A stretch of 64,000 bases of DNA from an uncultured Bacteroidales bacterium (lineage in GTDB: Bacteria; Bacteroidota; Bacteroidia; Bacteroidales; Paludibacteraceae). How positions within the stretch are numbered: position 1 is the stretch's first letter; each line of letters begins with the position of its first letter. The notes below the pieces were generated by a model. It was not told the origin of the DNA and did no database searches. It saw only the letters and a list, made by a program, of their open reading frames with translations. The DNA lies in NCBI GenBank assembly GCA_902771935.1, contig CACXYM010000006.1, positions 1 to 64,000 of the forward strand. The letters run 5' to 3'. Shown here piece after piece: positions 52,279 to 61,544 of this stretch. The position numbers were made by a program, and so were the translations under genes.

Positions 52279-52442
52279 CAGGGCTGATGCCCTGGTAATG
52301 CAGACAGCCAGAAGGCCATGCGGATAGCGTATATACCCTTCGGGGTAACGGCTCCCCTGCCGACGCGTTTTTGCGCACCCTTTCGCAAAAAAGCGACCCC
52401 GAAAGTGGTATATACTGACTCTCTAACGAGAGGCTGTCTGGA
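52279..52442. other. Nested inverted-repeat element, MITE or structured RNA
   Basis: Four nested pairings: CAGACAGCC (52301) with GGCTGTCTG (52432), GTATATACC (52329) with GGTATATAC (52407), CGGGGT (52341) with ACCCCG (52396), TTTTTGCG (52368) with CGCAAAAA (52384). CAGGGC-TGAT-GCCCTG at 52279-52294 adds an outer hairpin. The two halves look like inverted copies. It may be a MITE-like element or an RNA ending at the downstream terminator. Confidence 0.6.
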
Positions 52443-52486
52443 GCGAGCGAAGGTCATCGAACGGGCTGAGCGAGTCTGATAAAAGG

Positions 52487-52519
52487 AAAAGTGCAGGATT
52501 GAAGAGTCCTGCACTTTTT
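52487..52519. terminator. Strong bidirectional terminator
   Basis: AAAAGTGCAGGA and TCCTGCACTTTT form a perfect 12-bp stem with an 8-base loop; T residues follow on either strand. It ends the minus-strand gene pair and could end a plus-strand RNA from the nested repeat. Confidence 0.85.
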
Positions 52520-52542
52520 CTATCACTAATGTCTAATCTTTC

Positions 52543-53280
52543 TTAGAAGTTCATTGCAACGCCTACGCCGTTAGCACCAGAGGTGATGCCGAAGGTAATA
52601 GGAGTCGTGAACGCTTGCTGTCTTGCAGCGCAATTGTCGTTGTACACATTGTGCGAATTGTACTTCTTGATACCACCGACGATTAAGCAAGGAACAGAAG
52701 CGGTTGTTAAAATAGAACCACTGGCGAGGAGAACTGCACCTGGAATCCACATTTCTTCAGCTCTTTCTGAAACGCCTATGGTATAAAATACGCTACCGGT
52801 AATCAAAGTACCCATACCTACACCGAAGAGAGCCCAACCTTGTTTCCACAAGAGGCTACCTTTCTGATAGCTCTCCCATGCTACTTGGCAGTTTTGTTTG
52901 ATGAAATCAAAATACTGGTCTTCGGTCATGCGTTGGTCGCCCATGTAGTAAAAATCATCATTTTTGGTGATTGGCAGGCCATTGAAAGCGGGTTGATTGC
53001 TGTAACCTGCGTTGTTGTAACTCTGTTGTGCAGGAGCTTGTTGCGGTTGATCAAAAACCTTTACCGTACCATTATTATAAATAATGGTGTTAATCTCAGC
53101 AGAAGTGAGTACGAAAGTCGGGCCTTCGAGATTGTCAGCCTCTTTGTACTTGATTTCCGAGCTGGATACTTCTAAGATTTTAGCCTCAATACGACGAGCA
53201 TCGCGGGTAACGATGATGTCAGCGGCGAAGAGGTTGAATGCTGTGAGCAGAGCAACCATCAAAGTCAGAACTTTTTTCAT
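52543..53280 (-). CDS. Small secreted/membrane protein, tandem duplicate
   Basis: 245 residues with signal peptide (MKKVLTLMVALLTAFNLFA). Residues 21-80 are almost identical to those of the next gene (IIVTRDARRIEAKILEVSSS, EINTIIY.NGTVKV). A hydrophobic segment and a Gly-rich C-terminus (SGANGVGVAMNF) follow. Unknown function. In one operon with its paralogue, 32 bases apart. Confidence 0.7.
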   Translation of the reverse strand: MKKVLTLMVALLTAFNLFAADIIVTRDARRIEAKILEVSSSEIKYKEADNLEGPTFVLTSAEINTIIYNNGTVKVFDQPQQAPAQQSYNNAGYSNQPAFNGLPITKNDDFYYMGDQRMTEDQYFDFIKQNCQVAWESYQKGSLLWKQGWALFGVGMGTLITGSVFYTIGVSERAEEMWIPGAVLLASGSILTTASVPCLIVGGIKKYNSHNVYNDNCAARQQAFTTPITFGITSGANGVGVAMNF

Positions 53281-53312
53281 AACAGTTAAATTTATTATTT
53301 GGGTTAATTAGT

Positions 53313-54086
53313 TTAGAAGTTGAGAGCAACGCCGATACCATTACCACCGACGGTGAGACTCAATGTCAGCGGAGTAGCTTTAGCCTGCTGCCTTGCTGCG
53401 CAATGTTCGTTATAGGTCTCGTGAGAGTTGTTACGCTTAATACCACCAACGATCAAGCAAGGAACAGAAGCTGTCCAGATAGCTGCACCGGAAACGGCAA
53501 AGACAACACCAGGAACATAGCATGTCCAATAGACGCTGCTATTACTTGCATAATTATAATTGCCATTAACAGCAATTGCTACACCAGCTAAAATAACACC
53601 GCAAGTGGTCAGCGTAGCACCCGAAGCAAAGAGTTTCCAACCGGTATTCCAGAGATTTGTTCCTGTTTCATATTGCTCCCAAGCTGCTGGGCAGTTCTGC
53701 TTAACGAAAGTGAGATATTGTTCCTCACTCATCCGCATATCACCCATGTAGTAATAGTCATCGCGTTTATCAATAGGCAGACCGGCAACTGCTGCAGTGC
53801 TACCACCAGCATTGTTGCTAACTTGTTGCTGCTGAGCAGGTTGTTGAGCCGGTTGGTCGTAAACCTTTACCGTACCATTCGAATAAATAATGGTGTTGAT
53901 TTCAGCAGAAGTCAGCACAAACGTCGGGCCTTCCAGATTGTCAGCCTCTTTGTACTTAATCTCGCTGCTGGATACTTCCAGAATCTTTGCCTCAATACGA
54001 CGTGCATCGCGCGTAACAATGATGTCTTGGGCGAAGAGGTTGAATGCGGCGAGCAGAGCAACCGTCAGAATCAGAATTTTCTTCAT
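53313..54086 (-). CDS. Small secreted/membrane protein, tandem duplicate
   Basis: 257 residues from MKKILILTVALLAAFNLFAQ; an upstream ATG overlaps the promoter. Same layout as the downstream gene: conserved N-terminal domain, Gln-rich spacer, YYMGDMRMSEEQYLTFVKQN block, hydrophobic helices and a Gly-rich end. Unknown. Confidence 0.75.
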   Translation of the reverse strand: MKKILILTVALLAAFNLFAQDIIVTRDARRIEAKILEVSSSEIKYKEADNLEGPTFVLTSAEINTIIYSNGTVKVYDQPAQQPAQQQQVSNNAGGSTAAVAGLPIDKRDDYYYMGDMRMSEEQYLTFVKQNCPAAWEQYETGTNLWNTGWKLFASGATLTTCGVILAGVAIAVNGNYNYASNSSVYWTCYVPGVVFAVSGAAIWTASVPCLIVGGIKRNNSHETYNEHCAARQQAKATPLTLSLTVGGNGIGVALNF

Positions 54087-54124
54087 AACAGTTATTTTTA
54101 ATTGGTTATTGTTGTTTTCGGCTG

Positions 54125-54155
54125 CAAAGATACTATATTTTTTTATATTATACAA
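54125..54155 (-). promoter_or_regulatory. Promoter of the duplicated gene pair
   Basis: Minus strand TTG (54153-54155), 20-bp spacer, TATCTTTG (54125-54132). Confidence 0.8.
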
Positions 54156-54163
54156 ATTTTATA

Positions 54164-56281
54164 TTATTTTTTTGTTATTTTTCGTTCAGAAAGGGCAATA
54201 TACCACCGATAAAGGATGGGCGGGATGGTTGTGGCCATGATGAGTGTGATGGTCATGCCGATGAGCGTCACGGCGCCGAGAGAGTGCATTGCGGGATGTT
54301 GTGCGAAGACGAGAATGCCGATGCCAATGAGCATAATGGCAGCCGAAAGGATAATAGATTGGCGGTATTGCGGCAGAATAGACTTGCCGGTGCGATGCTC
54401 ATAAACCAAGCCTTCGACAATGAAGATGGTGTAATCGTCTCCTTGTCCGAAAATGAATGTAGCGAGGATGATATTAACGATATTAAACTGAATACCAAGC
54501 AGTTGCATGATAGCAAAAATCCAAATCCAGCTGAGCGCCATGGGAACAAAAGCAATGAGTGCGAGCCAGAAACTGCGGAAACTGAGGATAAGGAAGATGA
54601 AGACAATCAGGCTGCAGCAGAGACCGATATAATCGAAGTCGTCGCTTAAACGTTGTGCAAGGTTGTCGAATCTGAAATTCGATATAGGTAATTTGTAATT
54701 TGTAATTTGATTATAAAACGGAGTAAAAGCTTCGGGTGTAAAGCCGACGGCTTCGGCCTCGGTTTGTATGCGTTCGATGACGCTATCAGCGCTATGGGTG
54801 CTCCAATAGTCATTCCAGCGTGAAGCATCCCCTTGCGGCACATTGAACGACGCCATATCCTCTCGCTGCTGGTCGGTCATATAGTTGATATGGCTGAGGT
54901 TGGAGTCGAATAGAGGTGAATGGTTCGAATTGAATGGCAAAAGAAGATAAATGCCGACGATCAGCGTCAAAGCCAAAATAATGGTTGGATATTTTTTTAG
55001 CGCCATACTACGTACGGCATATACCCACTTGGCAACCGCCCGTCCCATCGGGCGCCACACTCCGCGCCCCCTGCGCGGAAGCATCGTTGCTACGGGGTAC
55101 ACGCCGTTCCCAATGGAGGCGCTAAAGAAATATTCCGTGGACATGAGATGCGGAAGGACGAAGATGCAGAAGAGGATAGTACCTATGAGCATGGATGCTG
55201 CAAAAATGCCCAAATGTCGCAGTGCAGCAGCCTGGAGAGGAACTAAGGCAAGGAAGGCGCCAACGGTGGTGATATTACCGACAACAAGCGGCGAAAGCAC
55301 TTCGTTTAATGTTTGTCGGACTGATGTTGTATATCGCTGATGCACAAGCAGATGCAGTGGATAGTTGACGGCAATTCCGATTAGCACACTACCGATACCG
55401 ATAACGACTGCGCTCACTATCGGAGTGATTAGTCTAAGTATAGCCATTCCAGTTAGCCATCCGAAGCTGACAGCCAGCAAAATGAGGAATATGTCTCGGC
55501 GTCGCGGAAAAGCATATGCTAAGAGCGCGATGATGAAGACCAGCGAGAATGCAATACAAAGGAGGGTGTCGGTTTTTATACGATGCGCGTTACCTACGGC
55601 TATCACAGGGGCGCCGATTAGACGAATGTCTAAATAGGGGAATTGCGATTGGACAATGGAGATTTGTTCGTTCAGTGAATCAATCAGTGCCGCATTATGC
55701 TTCGTCTCGGTTGCGCCGTAAGGGCTGTCGAGAAAAGCATAGGAGCGATTATTAGTCGAAAGTTGAAAGTCGAAAGTTGAAAGCGGAATGAGGGCTAAAG
55801 GATCGTGCTGAATGGCGGTGGCGATTACACCTGAACCGGGAGTAGAGAGAATCATTTTGTCCCGTTCCAGCGCTGTACGAATAGCCTCACGGGTAAAGAG
55901 TGAATCCAATCGATTGTATGTTGAGTCCGGAATAAGCGTTGGCATCATGGCATAGAGAGAGGAGAGTTGAGAGTCGAAAGTCGAAAGTCGAAAGTCGAAA
56001 GCGGAAAGTTGCTCTTCTATCTCATACAGGGCGTCGGTTCGCATGTCTTCATCGTCGCCTTCGACGATAAGGACTATTTGTGCAGCGGACTGTTGGTTCT
56101 GAAATGCCTCAAGCGATGCACGCTCTTCCTCTGTGACTGGCAGAAAATCCATAATGTCCTCGTCGTAACGCAAGGACACAGAAAGACCTACCAGTACTAC
56201 AAGTACTATGGTAACACTTATTCCCAACCAGCGGTGATGCGTGGTGAAAAAATCATATATTCGCAGGAGCCACTCTTTCAT
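54164..56281 (-). CDS. MMPL-family exporter
   Basis: 705 residues with about ten membrane helices in two halves (for example LCIAFSLVFIIALLAYAFP; MALSWIWIFAIMQLLGIQFN; FGQGDDYTIFIVEGLVYEH). GQGDDYTIF is the MMPL/RND-type proton-site motif. Ends the operon and overlaps the ligase gene by 29 bases. It should move the cluster's lipid product across the inner membrane. Its periplasmic loop contains heptad-repeat-coded segments (RLSTFDSQLSS, PLSTFDFQLST). Confidence 0.85.
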   Translation of the reverse strand: MKEWLLRIYDFFTTHHRWLGISVTIVLVVLVGLSVSLRYDEDIMDFLPVTEEERASLEAFQNQQSAAQIVLIVEGDDEDMRTDALYEIEEQLSAFDFRLSTFDSQLSSLYAMMPTLIPDSTYNRLDSLFTREAIRTALERDKMILSTPGSGVIATAIQHDPLALIPLSTFDFQLSTNNRSYAFLDSPYGATETKHNAALIDSLNEQISIVQSQFPYLDIRLIGAPVIAVGNAHRIKTDTLLCIAFSLVFIIALLAYAFPRRRDIFLILLAVSFGWLTGMAILRLITPIVSAVVIGIGSVLIGIAVNYPLHLLVHQRYTTSVRQTLNEVLSPLVVGNITTVGAFLALVPLQAAALRHLGIFAASMLIGTILFCIFVLPHLMSTEYFFSASIGNGVYPVATMLPRRGRGVWRPMGRAVAKWVYAVRSMALKKYPTIILALTLIVGIYLLLPFNSNHSPLFDSNLSHINYMTDQQREDMASFNVPQGDASRWNDYWSTHSADSVIERIQTEAEAVGFTPEAFTPFYNQITNYKLPISNFRFDNLAQRLSDDFDYIGLCCSLIVFIFLILSFRSFWLALIAFVPMALSWIWIFAIMQLLGIQFNIVNIILATFIFGQGDDYTIFIVEGLVYEHRTGKSILPQYRQSIILSAAIMLIGIGILVFAQHPAMHSLGAVTLIGMTITLIMATTIPPILYRWYIALSERKITKK
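54688..54708. repeat. Heptads GTAATTT inside the MMPL gene
   Basis: Three perfect units of 7 bp. Confidence 0.75.
55754..55788. repeat. Heptads AGTYGAA inside the MMPL gene
   Basis: AGTCGAA, AGTTGAA, AGTCGAA, AGTTGAA, AGCGGAA: five units of 7 bp. Confidence 0.8.
55964..56012. repeat. Heptads RAGTCGA inside the MMPL gene
   Basis: GAGTTGA, GAGTCGA, AAGTCGA three times, AAGCGGA, AAGTTGC: seven units of 7 bp. Confidence 0.8.
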
Positions 56282-57563
56282 CGATGAACTTAACAGGTTT
56301 GCGGCTTTGCGCAGGGAAATTAATATGCTGAATCACGTCAGCAGGCAAGATTTCCACTTCCGGTGCGACGCGCAGCCGGCTGCGGAAATGGTCTTTGAGT
56401 TGCTTGATAGCCTCATCCGGCTGTAGGCTTGTATTACGCAGACTGATACGCGCAATCACTTCATCTGTACCGGTGTCAGACGGACGCACAACGACGACGT
56501 AATTGCCGACGAACGGGGTGTTATCCAACACGTCGTTAATAGCAGGCGGATAGATAGTTGTTCCTTTGAGCTTAATCATATTATGCTTACGTCCTATGAG
56601 CGGCGTGAGTCGGTAACTATTTCTACCACAGGCACATGGCTCCACTACTTTGGCTGCGATATCACCCGTGCGGAAGCGTAACAGCGGCATTCCTTCGACA
56701 CCAAGAGTTGTCACTACCACTTCGCCCGGCTGACCGTCCGCAACAGGCTTATCGTCTTCACCGATAATCTCTACGATAATCAGTTCTGGGTGCACGTGTC
56801 CGCCGCATCCATGTTCGCACTCGGAGAAGGTAGCTGACATCTCAGTAGAAGAGTAGGTGGCATATAGTTCCACTTCCGGCCACTTTTCGTGAATACGTTG
56901 TCCGAGCAGGTTGAGTTGGAAATGTTGGTCGCGTAATCCTTCGCCGATACCGATGATTTTGCGAATAGACGAGTGGCGATAGTCGATGTTATGCTGCTCG
57001 GCGTATTCAACCAGTCGCAAAATAAAGGATGGCACGCACATGATGGCTGTCGGGTGGAGACGCTGGATTGTGTCCCATTGCAGTTCAGGAATACCGTTTC
57101 CGACGCGGATGATGCTGGCTCCCATGTCTCGAATTCCCATCCAATACGCGAGTCCCGCCATAAAGCGTTTGTCGATGGTGGTCATGAGTTGGAGGATATC
57201 ACCCTTGTGCAATCCGGCGCAAGCGAACGATTTATGCTCGTTGTAAGCGAGTCGTTGTAAGTCGGCTTCTGTGCAACCGAAAACAACGGGGTCTCCCAAT
57301 GTGCCGGATGTTGTGATATAGTCGATAATATCTTCCTTCGGAACGCAACGGAAGTCATCGTTAAACTTCTGCAAGTCAGCCTTTTCGGTAAACGGGACAT
57401 GCTGAAGATCCTCTATTGTTTGGATAGATGACGGGTCAATATTATGCTCAGCAAACATGCGCTGATAGAACGGAGAATGCTTCGCTAAATATGCGATTTG
57501 CGTGCGCAGTTTTTCCTCTTGAAATGCGCGAATACGCTCTACTGATTCAAATTCGATATCCAT
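56253..57563 (-). CDS. AMP-forming ligase (phenylacetate-CoA ligase-like)
   Basis: 436 residues from MDIEFESVERIRAFQEEKLR. Adenylation motifs: ITTSGTLGDPVVFG (P-loop), YATYSSTEMSATFSECEHGCG, RFRTGDIAAKV and IGRKHNMIKLKGTTIYPPAI. Family of small adenylate-forming enzymes that activate aryl acids, which fits priming of an aryl polyene. Overlaps MMPL by 29 bases and the hydrolase by 25 bases. Confidence 0.85.
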   Translation of the reverse strand: MDIEFESVERIRAFQEEKLRTQIAYLAKHSPFYQRMFAEHNIDPSSIQTIEDLQHVPFTEKADLQKFNDDFRCVPKEDIIDYITTSGTLGDPVVFGCTEADLQRLAYNEHKSFACAGLHKGDILQLMTTIDKRFMAGLAYWMGIRDMGASIIRVGNGIPELQWDTIQRLHPTAIMCVPSFILRLVEYAEQHNIDYRHSSIRKIIGIGEGLRDQHFQLNLLGQRIHEKWPEVELYATYSSTEMSATFSECEHGCGGHVHPELIIVEIIGEDDKPVADGQPGEVVVTTLGVEGMPLLRFRTGDIAAKVVEPCACGRNSYRLTPLIGRKHNMIKLKGTTIYPPAINDVLDNTPFVGNYVVVVRPSDTGTDEVIARISLRNTSLQPDEAIKQLKDHFRSRLRVAPEVEILPADVIQHINFPAQSRKPVKFIDERVAPANI

Positions 57564-58357
57564 TGTATAAATTCCTTTTTCCATTGATGGCACTCGTCTG
57601 TGCCTTTGATCTCTGATGCCCCAAATCCGTGTCCTCCGGTTTGGTACTGAATATAACGATGTGAGATGTTATGTGCAGTGAGTGCTGAGTCTAACAACTC
57701 GGAGTTCTGATACTTAACAATAGGGTCATCCACGCAATTAACCAGAAAAACCGGTGGACAATCGTCGGGTATATGTTGTTCGATTGAGAGAGAGTCGCGC
57801 AACGGTTTGTTCCACTGTCTCCAAACGCCTAATGCCCCTCGTCGCGACCGACGATGGGCATACCGTTCGTCCGACATCGTTACCACCGGATAAATAGGGC
57901 AGAGGAAAGTCGGCTTATACTCGGTTCGGTTATGGGTGTAAGACATCATTGTTAGGTGTCCTCCTGCGGAGAATCCCATTACGCCTACACGCGCGCGGCT
58001 AATAGATAAGGAGTCTGCCAAGTTATACACTTCTTTCAATGCATTCTCTACATCTGTCAGCATCTTAGGATATTTATTACCAATACCCAGTACGCGATAA
58101 CCGAACATATAGGCAGACACGTTTGCCACATGATATTTAAGCACAAAAGCATTGATTCCTTGCGATTGCAACCACTCCGCTACACCAATACCTTCCACCT
58201 TCATGTCTAACCACGAATAACTGCCGCCCGGACAGACAATAACAGCCGTGTGCGTATTGTTCGCGCTGTCTGCCAAGTAAGGTGTAAGGCGTGGTTTGGC
58301 TGCAAAGAGCGAGAAAACCGCGAGCCAAAAACATGTGATTAGTTGTAGTCTTCGCAT
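57539..58357 (-). CDS. Secreted alpha/beta hydrolase (esterase-like)
   Basis: 272 residues with signal peptide (MRRLQLITCFWLAVFSLFAA). Oxyanion strand VIVCPGGSYSWLD, nucleophile GFSAGGHLTM, acid CVDDPIVKYQ and GGHGFG with the catalytic His. Esterase/lipase fold acting in the periplasm or at the surface. Its end overlaps the AMP-ligase start and its start overlaps the end of the fusion gene. Confidence 0.8.
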   Translation of the reverse strand: MRRLQLITCFWLAVFSLFAAKPRLTPYLADSANNTHTAVIVCPGGSYSWLDMKVEGIGVAEWLQSQGINAFVLKYHVANVSAYMFGYRVLGIGNKYPKMLTDVENALKEVYNLADSLSISRARVGVMGFSAGGHLTMMSYTHNRTEYKPTFLCPIYPVVTMSDERYAHRRSRRGALGVWRQWNKPLRDSLSIEQHIPDDCPPVFLVNCVDDPIVKYQNSELLDSALTAHNISHRYIQYQTGGHGFGASEIKGTDECHQWKKEFIQWISNLNQ

Positions 58358-60846
58358 AGTGCTTGAACGGTTTGCAGTGCGGTCATTGCTACGCCGCAGA
58401 GACCATGTAAGAAGATATTTTGACCTGTGAGATAAAAGCCCTGGATGCGCGTGCGCACTGAGCCAACGGATTCCGACATGCCAAACATAGCACCTTCGGG
58501 CGAGAGATAATCGTCGCGGAAAGTGAGGGAGGTCGAACTGAATACGGAAGTAATCTGTTCGCGGATATTAGGATAGATTGTTTCTATAAGCGATATAACT
58601 GCTTGCTCATGTTGTTTCTTAAAGCAGTCATAGTCTTCGTAACGAACCTGTCTATTTTCTTTCCATTCGGGTTTAAGGTCGTTATAATCCAGTGGCATCA
58701 CTGTTTCAATCGTGCGGGCGAATTGTTGTCCCACTTCGCTGCATGGTGTCATAATGAGCAGTTGGTGCTTGGGCAGATAATGCGTCACTTCGTCGTAAGG
58801 CAGGGTGTCCGGTTTGAGTGTGATATAGGTTTTGAACGAACCGATTGTTTCAGGCGAAGCAAGAATACGTTTGCTAGCTATAGGCCTACAAAACGGAATC
58901 TGCGAGATGGATAGTAACTGCTTCGGATGCAGACTACTGATGACTTGGTCAAAGTATAGCGAATATTGCGGTGTCTTGACCACAAACTTCTTACCTTCCA
59001 TTGTCAGTTGTTCTGCTTTTTGGCTCAACAAAACACGTCCGCCATGACGAGTGATATATAGAACTAATTTGTCGGCTAATTTCTGGCTGCCTCCTACAAA
59101 GCGATAGACTTCATTCTTTGTTTGCTGCCACTCTTCTTCTCCTATGAGCAAATTGGGAATGTTGTCCAGGGTTGTCGGAATGATATCCGGTGTGATTTCC
59201 AATTCGTTGAGAATCTGTGTCACTGCGCCACTTGGACCTAAGCCCGACAGAATATGCATACCTGTGTTCCATGTTTCTCCGTCGCGTTCGTACGAATAGA
59301 GTCCGCCTCCATAGACAGGCAGTTGCTCAAAGATGGTTACCTCAAAACCTTGTTTGGCCAAGAGAGCGCCGCTGAAGAGTCCACCGACACCGGCACCAAG
59401 AATAGCTACCTTCTGTCTATTTGAGTGCAGCAGAGCAGAATAATGTAACTCGAGCGACTTGGTGCGACGTTTGAATCCTTGTCCGAACGAGTTATCGCTA
59501 ACCGGTACCTCAGGCAGAATATGCACCTTCACTTGATTGGGTTTGAGTGCAAACTGTTTGCGGCTTATGTAATCGCATAGTCCTTCCACAAAAATAGGCT
59601 GAATGGGTAAGTTGAACTGCTCGGCGTAGAATGCTGCTCCGCGATGGAAACGGCCTATTTCACCAGTGGTCGTGCGAGTTCCTTCCGGGAAGAGCATAAT
59701 CGAATATCCCTCTTCGGTCACGCGTTTCATGAGTATTTCTTTTGCTGCATCGTCCATTGACATCGGGAAACAATCTAATCTACGAGCAACCGTATGGAAA
59801 ATAGGGTTGTACCAGATGTAGTCCTTTACCATCACCACTATCTTGGATGTGAGGGAGAGCAGAACCATGATGTCGATATGCGATTGATGGTTGCAGATTA
59901 TTACTGACGGATGGTCGTCCAAGTGAATGTTATATGGATTATCGATGGTATAGTGCAAGCCTGCCAGTAAGCGGCAATAATGTTTCGCCAGACGTTGCAT
60001 CTGCTTGTGATATCGAGCTCGACTCTTTGGGGTCTCGCCGCTAAAAAGGAAGAATAGCAGCGTGTACGGACTAACGAGTAACAACATCGTCAGTCCAAAA
60101 TATCCAAAGCAGAGCACCGTGCGCCAGTACATGTTGATGTATCCAAACAGTAATGCTCCAAGACACAGGAAACAGTTGAGAATACTAATACGAGTGAAGT
60201 CTTTGCCAGGACGGAAATGACTTACACGCTCTTCTTGCGGCGGATAGTAAACTCGAATGGGTACTGGGATGAGTTGCACATTATGCCAAGCCGCAAAAAC
60301 AAGCAGTTCCAGTTCTGCCTCATATCGGCTGGTAAGAATATTAAGTCCGTATAGTTTATGCAACGGATAGATACGCATTCCGGTCTGTGTGTCCGGCAGA
60401 TTGATAGTTGTCTGCAAGCGGAACCAGAAATTGGAGAACTTGTTGGCGAACTTGCTTTTGCCGGACATGTTGGCATCGGTGAACTGTCTGCTGCCTACGA
60501 TTAGTGCTCCCGGATGGGCATCTAAGGCCTTGAGGAGCAATGGAATATCTTCGGGGTAATGTTGTCCGTCTGCGTCAAGTGTTAGTGCGTAATCAAAGCC
60601 CATCTCCAGCGCTTTCTTAAAGCCTGATTTAAGAGCCTTGCCTTTGCCTCTGTTGCATGAATGAGTCACAACGATAACAGGAAACTCAAGTGCTTCAAGT
60701 TGCGCAAGTGTATCGTCTGTACAACCATCGTTGACGACGATGATATCGCGCATCTGTTGATGGACGCGACGCACGACATCGGCGATGGTTTTCCCATTGT
60801 TATACGTTGGGATGAGCGCACAAATATGTTGCTGTGAATTGCGCAT
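58339..60846 (-). CDS. Glycosyltransferase-acyltransferase-oxidoreductase fusion
   Basis: 835 residues. Residues 1-240: GT2 (CALIPTYNNGKTIADVV, LDADGQHYPED). About 230-285: membrane helices. About 300-470: acyltransferase with NHQSHIDIMVLL and MLFPEGTRTTTGE (HxxxxD and EGTR motifs). From about 480: NAD(P)/FAD domain starting KVAILGAGVGGLFSGALLAK, phytoene-desaturase-like, ending TGQNIFLHGLCGVAMTALQT. The first two parts are often fused in aryl-polyene clusters; the third is usually separate. Confidence 0.85.
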   Translation of the reverse strand: MRNSQQHICALIPTYNNGKTIADVVRRVHQQMRDIIVVNDGCTDDTLAQLEALEFPVIVVTHSCNRGKGKALKSGFKKALEMGFDYALTLDADGQHYPEDIPLLLKALDAHPGALIVGSRQFTDANMSGKSKFANKFSNFWFRLQTTINLPDTQTGMRIYPLHKLYGLNILTSRYEAELELLVFAAWHNVQLIPVPIRVYYPPQEERVSHFRPGKDFTRISILNCFLCLGALLFGYINMYWRTVLCFGYFGLTMLLLVSPYTLLFFLFSGETPKSRARYHKQMQRLAKHYCRLLAGLHYTIDNPYNIHLDDHPSVIICNHQSHIDIMVLLSLTSKIVVMVKDYIWYNPIFHTVARRLDCFPMSMDDAAKEILMKRVTEEGYSIMLFPEGTRTTTGEIGRFHRGAAFYAEQFNLPIQPIFVEGLCDYISRKQFALKPNQVKVHILPEVPVSDNSFGQGFKRRTKSLELHYSALLHSNRQKVAILGAGVGGLFSGALLAKQGFEVTIFEQLPVYGGGLYSYERDGETWNTGMHILSGLGPSGAVTQILNELEITPDIIPTTLDNIPNLLIGEEEWQQTKNEVYRFVGGSQKLADKLVLYITRHGGRVLLSQKAEQLTMEGKKFVVKTPQYSLYFDQVISSLHPKQLLSISQIPFCRPIASKRILASPETIGSFKTYITLKPDTLPYDEVTHYLPKHQLLIMTPCSEVGQQFARTIETVMPLDYNDLKPEWKENRQVRYEDYDCFKKQHEQAVISLIETIYPNIREQITSVFSSTSLTFRDDYLSPEGAMFGMSESVGSVRTRIQGFYLTGQNIFLHGLCGVAMTALQTVQALCEDYN

Positions 60847-61156
60847 GAGGGTTATCTAAGTGTGTTATTACTACAGAACATTTATTGTTCTCAAGTGGCG
60901 TAAAATGAAACGCTATCGGCATATCCGGTGTAACAATCTGCCGAAACTTCAAGTTGTGTAAAGTAGTCCATCGTACAGGTTGCTGCAGGTGCTGGGAGAG
61001 CAATTCTTCCGCTATCTGAACAAGGCACGCACCGGGTACAACCGGATTGCCTGGAAAATGTCCTGCGAAGATGGAGTGACTTGTGTTGAAGTCAATGTAG
61101 TATTTGCCAGCTTCGTCTACAGACGTGATGTGATATAAACTATTTAGTAACGACAT
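60800..61156 (-). CDS. Hotdog-fold hydroxyacyl-ACP dehydratase
   Basis: 118 residues from MSLLNSLYHITSVDEAGKYY. HSIFAGHFPGNPVVPGACLVQIAEELL gives the FabA/FabZ hotdog motif with catalytic His and the GACL segment. Dehydrates 3-hydroxyacyl-ACP during chain growth. Overlaps both neighbours; the upstream open frame is rejected because it lies in the LolA gene. Confidence 0.85.
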   Translation of the reverse strand: MSLLNSLYHITSVDEAGKYYIDFNTSHSIFAGHFPGNPVVPGACLVQIAEELLSQHLQQPVRWTTLHNLKFRQIVTPDMPIAFHFTPLENNKCSVVITHLDNPHAQFTATYLCAHPNV

Positions 61157-61544
61157 TCTTAAATTCAATAATAGTGGTGTCACCATTCTTCTCCACCAGT
61201 TCCACCCGTTGAGCGACACGTGACTTTTCATCCATGACTATATTGACTGATTTGAACAATCTTTTGCTCTCTTTTTCCAGTTTGGCATCTTCTACGCCTT
61301 CTCCCGCCACGGAAGCCATAATCATACGCAGCAGGTTCTGTATCTGTGGATTGACATTGGACTCTTGGCCGTTGATCTCCCAAACGATAGCATTTGGTTT
61401 AGTGTACTGCCACTTCATGTAATCAGGAGCACGATACACCATATGTCCTTGCGACACCTGCGGCTCTTTCATCATAGCTACGTGCTTGGTTTGCGTGAAA
61501 TCAGCTGTGAGGGACAATATGGTGGAGATGATAAATGCTAACAT
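61140..61544 (-). CDS. LolA-like outer-membrane carrier
   Basis: 134 residues with a short signal (MLAFIISTILSLTADFTQTK). ADFTQTKHVAMMKEPQVSQG, APDYMKWQYTKPNAIVWEIN and the following pattern match LolA-like carriers that move lipid products of aryl-polyene clusters through the periplasm. Shares ends with its neighbours. Confidence 0.8.
   Translation of the reverse strand: MLAFIISTILSLTADFTQTKHVAMMKEPQVSQGHMVYRAPDYMKWQYTKPNAIVWEINGQESNVNPQIQNLLRMIMASVAGEGVEDAKLEKESKRLFKSVNIVMDEKSRVAQRVELVEKNGDTTIIEFKNVVTK

Noticed and set aside
52278-52526. 82-codon minus-strand frame
   Set aside because: It lies in the nested inverted repeat and terminator and has no protein-like features.
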